Assembly (NCBI GenBank): GCA_003598085.1
Contig: QZKU01000078.1
Location: forward strand, 1 to 24,316
Reading direction: 5' to 3'
Source: Candidatus Abyssobacteria bacterium SURF_5
GTDB lineage: Bacteria; Abyssobacteria; SURF-5
Length of the DNA: 24,316 nucleotides
Shown: positions 22,395 to 24,316 of the stretch, piece after piece
Position numbering within the stretch: position 1 is the stretch's first letter
Layout of the letters: the number at the start of each line of letters is the position of its first letter
The notes under the pieces: model-generated
Database searches by the model: none
Told to the model about the DNA's origin: nothing
Seen by the model: the letters and a program-made list of their open reading frames with translations, nothing else
Translations under genes and position numbers: made by a program

Positions 22395-23069
22395 GTGGAG
22401 ACGAAACATAGATACGCCGACCTGCGCGAGAGCCCGGCGTCCATAAATCTGTTTTTCGACAGGGTCGGCCCCTGGTTTTACTCGTTTTATTTCACCGCGA
22501 TCGGATATCGTGCGTCTCTAAAATACTTGATTCGGGCCAACCTGGACCTGCTCGGCCTGAAAGAGGGCATGAGGATACTTGATGCGGGCATCGGGACGGG
22601 CTTTTTGACGGTGAATCTTTTGAGAGAGGCTTCAGAGCCTCTGGAAGTGTTCGGTCTGGATTTCTCGCCGGGGATGCTGCTCGGATTGAATCGACGCCTT
22701 ACCAGATTGGGCCTTGAGCGCCGTGTCAGGCTGCACCTGGCGGATATGCGGCAGATGCCGTTTGCCGACGCATCATTCGACCTGGTCATTACCTCCGCCG
22801 CTATGGAGTATTTGCCGGAGGTGTGGGAGGGCATCTCCGAATGCGGGCGCGTCCTGCGTCCGGGCGGAAAACTTCTCTTCATCGCCACGCGCAACAGTTT
22901 GATGGGTAAGATGATAGCCGCTACATGGAGAAACAAGGTTTTAGAGCCGGCGCATGTCATTCGCGGCATGAATCAGGCCGGCATCACCGCCATTGAAACC
23001 CTCCGTTTTCCGTGGTATTTTCCTCACGTCAATTCTTGGGGGATGGTTCTCCTCGGGTGTAAGGATTGA
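22395..23069 (+). CDS. Class I SAM-dependent methyltransferase
   Basis: 224 residues from GTG 22395, with AAGGGGG (22380-22386) at good spacing. A Rossmann-type methyltransferase of the Methyltransf_11/UbiE-like group: motif I ILDAGIGTGFL (61-71), acidic residue after strand 2 in VFGLDFSPGML, LADMRQMPFADASFDLVI (motif III region) and LRPGGKLLFIA after motif IV. About 60 N-terminal residues (LFFDRVGPWFYSFYF) resemble the lid of lipid and quinone methyltransferases. The substrate cannot be deduced. It lies 15 bp after the acyltransferase gene and probably shares its transcript, which hints at a joint role in lipid or surface modification. Confidence 0.9.
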   Translation: METKHRYADLRESPASINLFFDRVGPWFYSFYFTAIGYRASLKYLIRANLDLLGLKEGMRILDAGIGTGFLTVNLLREASEPLEVFGLDFSPGMLLGLNRRLTRLGLERRVRLHLADMRQMPFADASFDLVITSAAMEYLPEVWEGISECGRVLRPGGKLLFIATRNSLMGKMIAATWRNKVLEPAHVIRGMNQAGITAIETLRFPWYFPHVNSWGMVLLGCKD

Positions 23070-23150
23070 GACACCGTAAGCATTACCCCTTCCAGCAAAT
23101 TCCTTCGGTAGTCAAGCTTTGCATGCGTTCTACCTTCTTCTAAGCAGATT

Positions 23151-23156
23151 ATAATG
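23151..23156 (+). promoter_or_regulatory. Possible -10 box upstream of the DUF2231 gene
   Basis: TATAAT at 23151-23156 is an exact -10 hexamer about 60 bases before the DUF2231 start, but no acceptable -35 box is found at 16-18 bp. The 147-base gap after the methyltransferase suggests a separate promoter. Confidence 0.3.
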
Positions 23157-23216
23157 CCCGCCGATTTTCATTTTCTATCAAATTTCTGCATATTATTTGA
23201 AAAGGAGGTGTTGCAG

Positions 23217-23663
23217 ATGAGAACTCCCGCAAGCGTTGGAAAACACCCGATACATCCGATGGTTGTCGCGTTTCCGATCGGTCTATGGGTTTTTTCGCTG
23301 ATACTTGATGTTCTTTATATCATTGGTTGGGGCGGAGATATTTTGAACGATGTGTCGTATTATGCGATCTTGGGCGGGATAATCGGAGCGGTGTTCGCGG
23401 CGGTTCCGGGATTTGTCGACTATCTGTCTCTCCAGGGGCACAGCAAGACAATTGCGACGTGGCATCTGATCGCCAATGTGAGCGCGCTCGGGATGTTCGC
23501 GATAAGTTTTGCGCTGCGGGCGGTGGACAGGCCGGTCCTGACCGCGCCGTTAATTCTTTCGCTGATCGGGGTGGCGCTGATTGGTGTTGGCGGCTGGCTG
23601 GGCGGAGAACTGGTGTACGTGCACGGGGTGGCGGTCGAGTCGCCGGAAGAGCATGAACATTAA
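23217..23663 (+). CDS. DUF2231 family membrane protein
   Basis: 148 residues. The ATG at 23217 is preceded by AAAGGAGGTG, the strongest ribosome site in the window, which rules out the upstream in-frame ATG at 23154. The motif GKHPIHPMVVAFPIGLW at residues 8-24 is the hallmark of DUF2231. Four hydrophobic helices follow: about 20-38, 48-65, 82-100 and 107-127. Histidines in the first motif and in the HSKTIATWH segment might bind a metal or haem, a suggestion sometimes made for this family. The C-terminus is acidic and ends EEHEH. Function is unknown; relatives often lie near redox or stress genes. Confidence 0.92.
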   Translation: MRTPASVGKHPIHPMVVAFPIGLWVFSLILDVLYIIGWGGDILNDVSYYAILGGIIGAVFAAVPGFVDYLSLQGHSKTIATWHLIANVSALGMFAISFALRAVDRPVLTAPLILSLIGVALIGVGGWLGGELVYVHGVAVESPEEHEH

Positions 23664-23674
23664 TTTTGGACTTT

Positions 23675-23684
23675 GGACTAGTCC
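23675..23684. repeat. 10-bp perfect palindrome
   Basis: GGACTAGTCC is self-complementary and follows TTTGGACTTTGGAC just after the DUF2231 stop. It may be an operator-like site or chance; the GGAC/GTCC letters resemble the tandem array 50 bp further on. Confidence 0.3.
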
Positions 23685-23721
23685 GCTAAAGCGCCCCCCA
23701 CCTACTCCCCTATAACCGCGG

Positions 23722-23794
23722 TATCCGACAAGTCCGACCGGTCCGACAAGTCCGACCAGTCCGACATGTCCGAGGCGGCCAAGCGGTCCGACCC
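23722..23794. repeat. 9-bp tandem repeat GTCCGACNN
   Basis: GTCCGAC begins at 23732, 23741, 23750 and 23759 in exact 9-bp steps, with degenerate copies at about 23722 (TCCGACAA), 23768 (GTCCGAGG) and 23786. The two variable positions change between units (CG, AA, CA, AT). It lies between the DUF2231 gene and the convergent kinase-like gene. Confidence 0.85.
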
Positions 23795-23802
23795 GCATAT
23801 TG

Positions 23803-24219
23803 TCAGCATTCTTGGCAGGAAGACGCGACAGGCAGAGTAATTACGACGGTGGTTCCTTCCTGAGGTTTACTCTTAATGGTAAATCGTCCTTTATGCGCCT
23901 CGATTATCTTCCTGCAAATGGCGAGACCGAGGCCGGTGCCTTTGGACTTGCGGGTAAAGAACGGCTGGCAGATTTTCTTCAGGGTTTCCTCATCCATACC
24001 TGCGCCCGTGTCCGATATCTGGATTTGGCATACGTTGTCAGCGCCTTGCTGAAACATCGAGGCGATCCTCAAGGTACCCTCGCCGGCCATGGCATCAATA
24101 GAATTTGCAATAAAATTCACGAGTACCCTCACTATTTTCTCGGGATCGACCCAGATTTCACCATCTTCCAATTCAAGATTAATTGAAACGGCGGAGGGCG
24201 GGGCGGGTATTCTTCTCAC
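23803..24219 (-). CDS. Histidine-kinase HATPase domain, N-terminal part missing
   Basis: 138 residues from GTG 24219. The ATP-binding domain of a sensor kinase is nearly complete: N-box [16 protein letters not shown]1 box DTGAGMD, F/G2 boxes [15 protein letters not shown], and the closing strand [13 protein letters not shown] codon stands directly before the GTG in frame, and no frame in 24220-24316 continues with a phospho-acceptor (HisKA) domain. The gene is therefore either a stand-alone ATPase domain or, more likely, the remnant of a kinase broken by a frameshift or deletion. There is no evident ribosome site before 24219. The bases to the window end are AT-rich and show no gene. Confidence 0.8.
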   Translation of the reverse strand: MRRIPAPPSAVSINLELEDGEIWVDPEKIVRVLVNFIANSIDAMAGEGTLRIASMFQQGADNVCQIQISDTGAGMDEETLKKICQPFFTRKSKGTGLGLAICRKIIEAHKGRFTIKSKPQEGTTVVITLPVASSCQEC

Positions 24220-24316
24220 TCATTTTCGACAGTTTGAAAAATTAAGCTATTTTGTATCAAGAACTTACAGAGACAGAAAAAGCTCTAGGCACTACATTTT
24301 CTCTGGCTCTCTCTGC

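Noticed and set aside
23722-23794. Possible CRISPR array
   Set aside because: Units are 9 bp with no spacers of 25-45 bp, and no cas genes are present.
23550-23798. Minus-strand frame encoding a collagen-like GLVG repeat
   Set aside because: The repeat is only a translation of the GTCCGACNN array, and the frame runs antisense into the well-supported DUF2231 gene.

Overview
This window reads as chromosomal DNA from an anaerobically respiring, probably uncultivated Gram-negative-type bacterium. The evidence is exported multiheme c-type cytochromes, a Rieske/cytochrome b quinol oxidoreductase, a ferredoxin-linked indolepyruvate oxidoreductase, frequent GTG/TTG starts and scattered GGGGACA-type intergenic repeats. 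I cannot name the phylum from sequence alone; Desulfobacterota-like or candidate-phylum lineages (Abyssubacteria, Hydrogenedentes) are guesses. No tRNA, rRNA or CRISPR array was seen.

Layout. 93-1043 (-): IS4-type transposase missing its C-terminal end. 1268-2173 (+): 3-hydroxyacyl-CoA dehydrogenase of a divergent subclass. 2355-4025 (-): exported beta-helix repeat protein with its own sigma70-like promoter. 4056-4500: repeat-rich intergenic stretch. 4501-9582 (+): a three-gene amino-acid catabolic operon of PutA, an ornithine cyclodeaminase of the TIGR00300 type, and an arginine dihydrolase. 9579-9607: near-perfect sigma70 promoter. 9900-13996 (+): pentaheme cytochrome, Rieske protein, cytochrome b6-type subunit, subunit-IV-type subunit and a nine-heme cytochrome. 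14183-15670 (+): seven-heme NapC/NirT-type protein, closed by a clear terminator. 15933-17066 (+): small membrane protein and an LmbE-like deacetylase. 17477-21143 (+): FrhB-like iron-sulfur protein, IorA and IorB, closed by a terminator. 21216-23663 (+): acyltransferase, methyltransferase and DUF2231 membrane protein. 23803-24219 (-): a histidine-kinase ATPase domain without its upstream part.

How the genes fit together. The most striking unit is 4501-9582. Read in pathway order (last gene to first) it would take arginine to ornithine (dihydrolase), ornithine to proline (cyclodeaminase) and proline to glutamate (PutA). The first two enzymes are the two halves of the cyanobacterial fusion ArgZ/AgrE, here as separate genes in the opposite order and next to putA. 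PutA passes electrons to quinone, and the adjacent cytochrome cluster is a quinol-oxidising machine. The Ior operon oxidises aryl-pyruvates to acyl-CoA with ferredoxin. Together the window suggests amino-acid oxidation coupled to quinone- and cytochrome-based respiration. That physiological link is inference.
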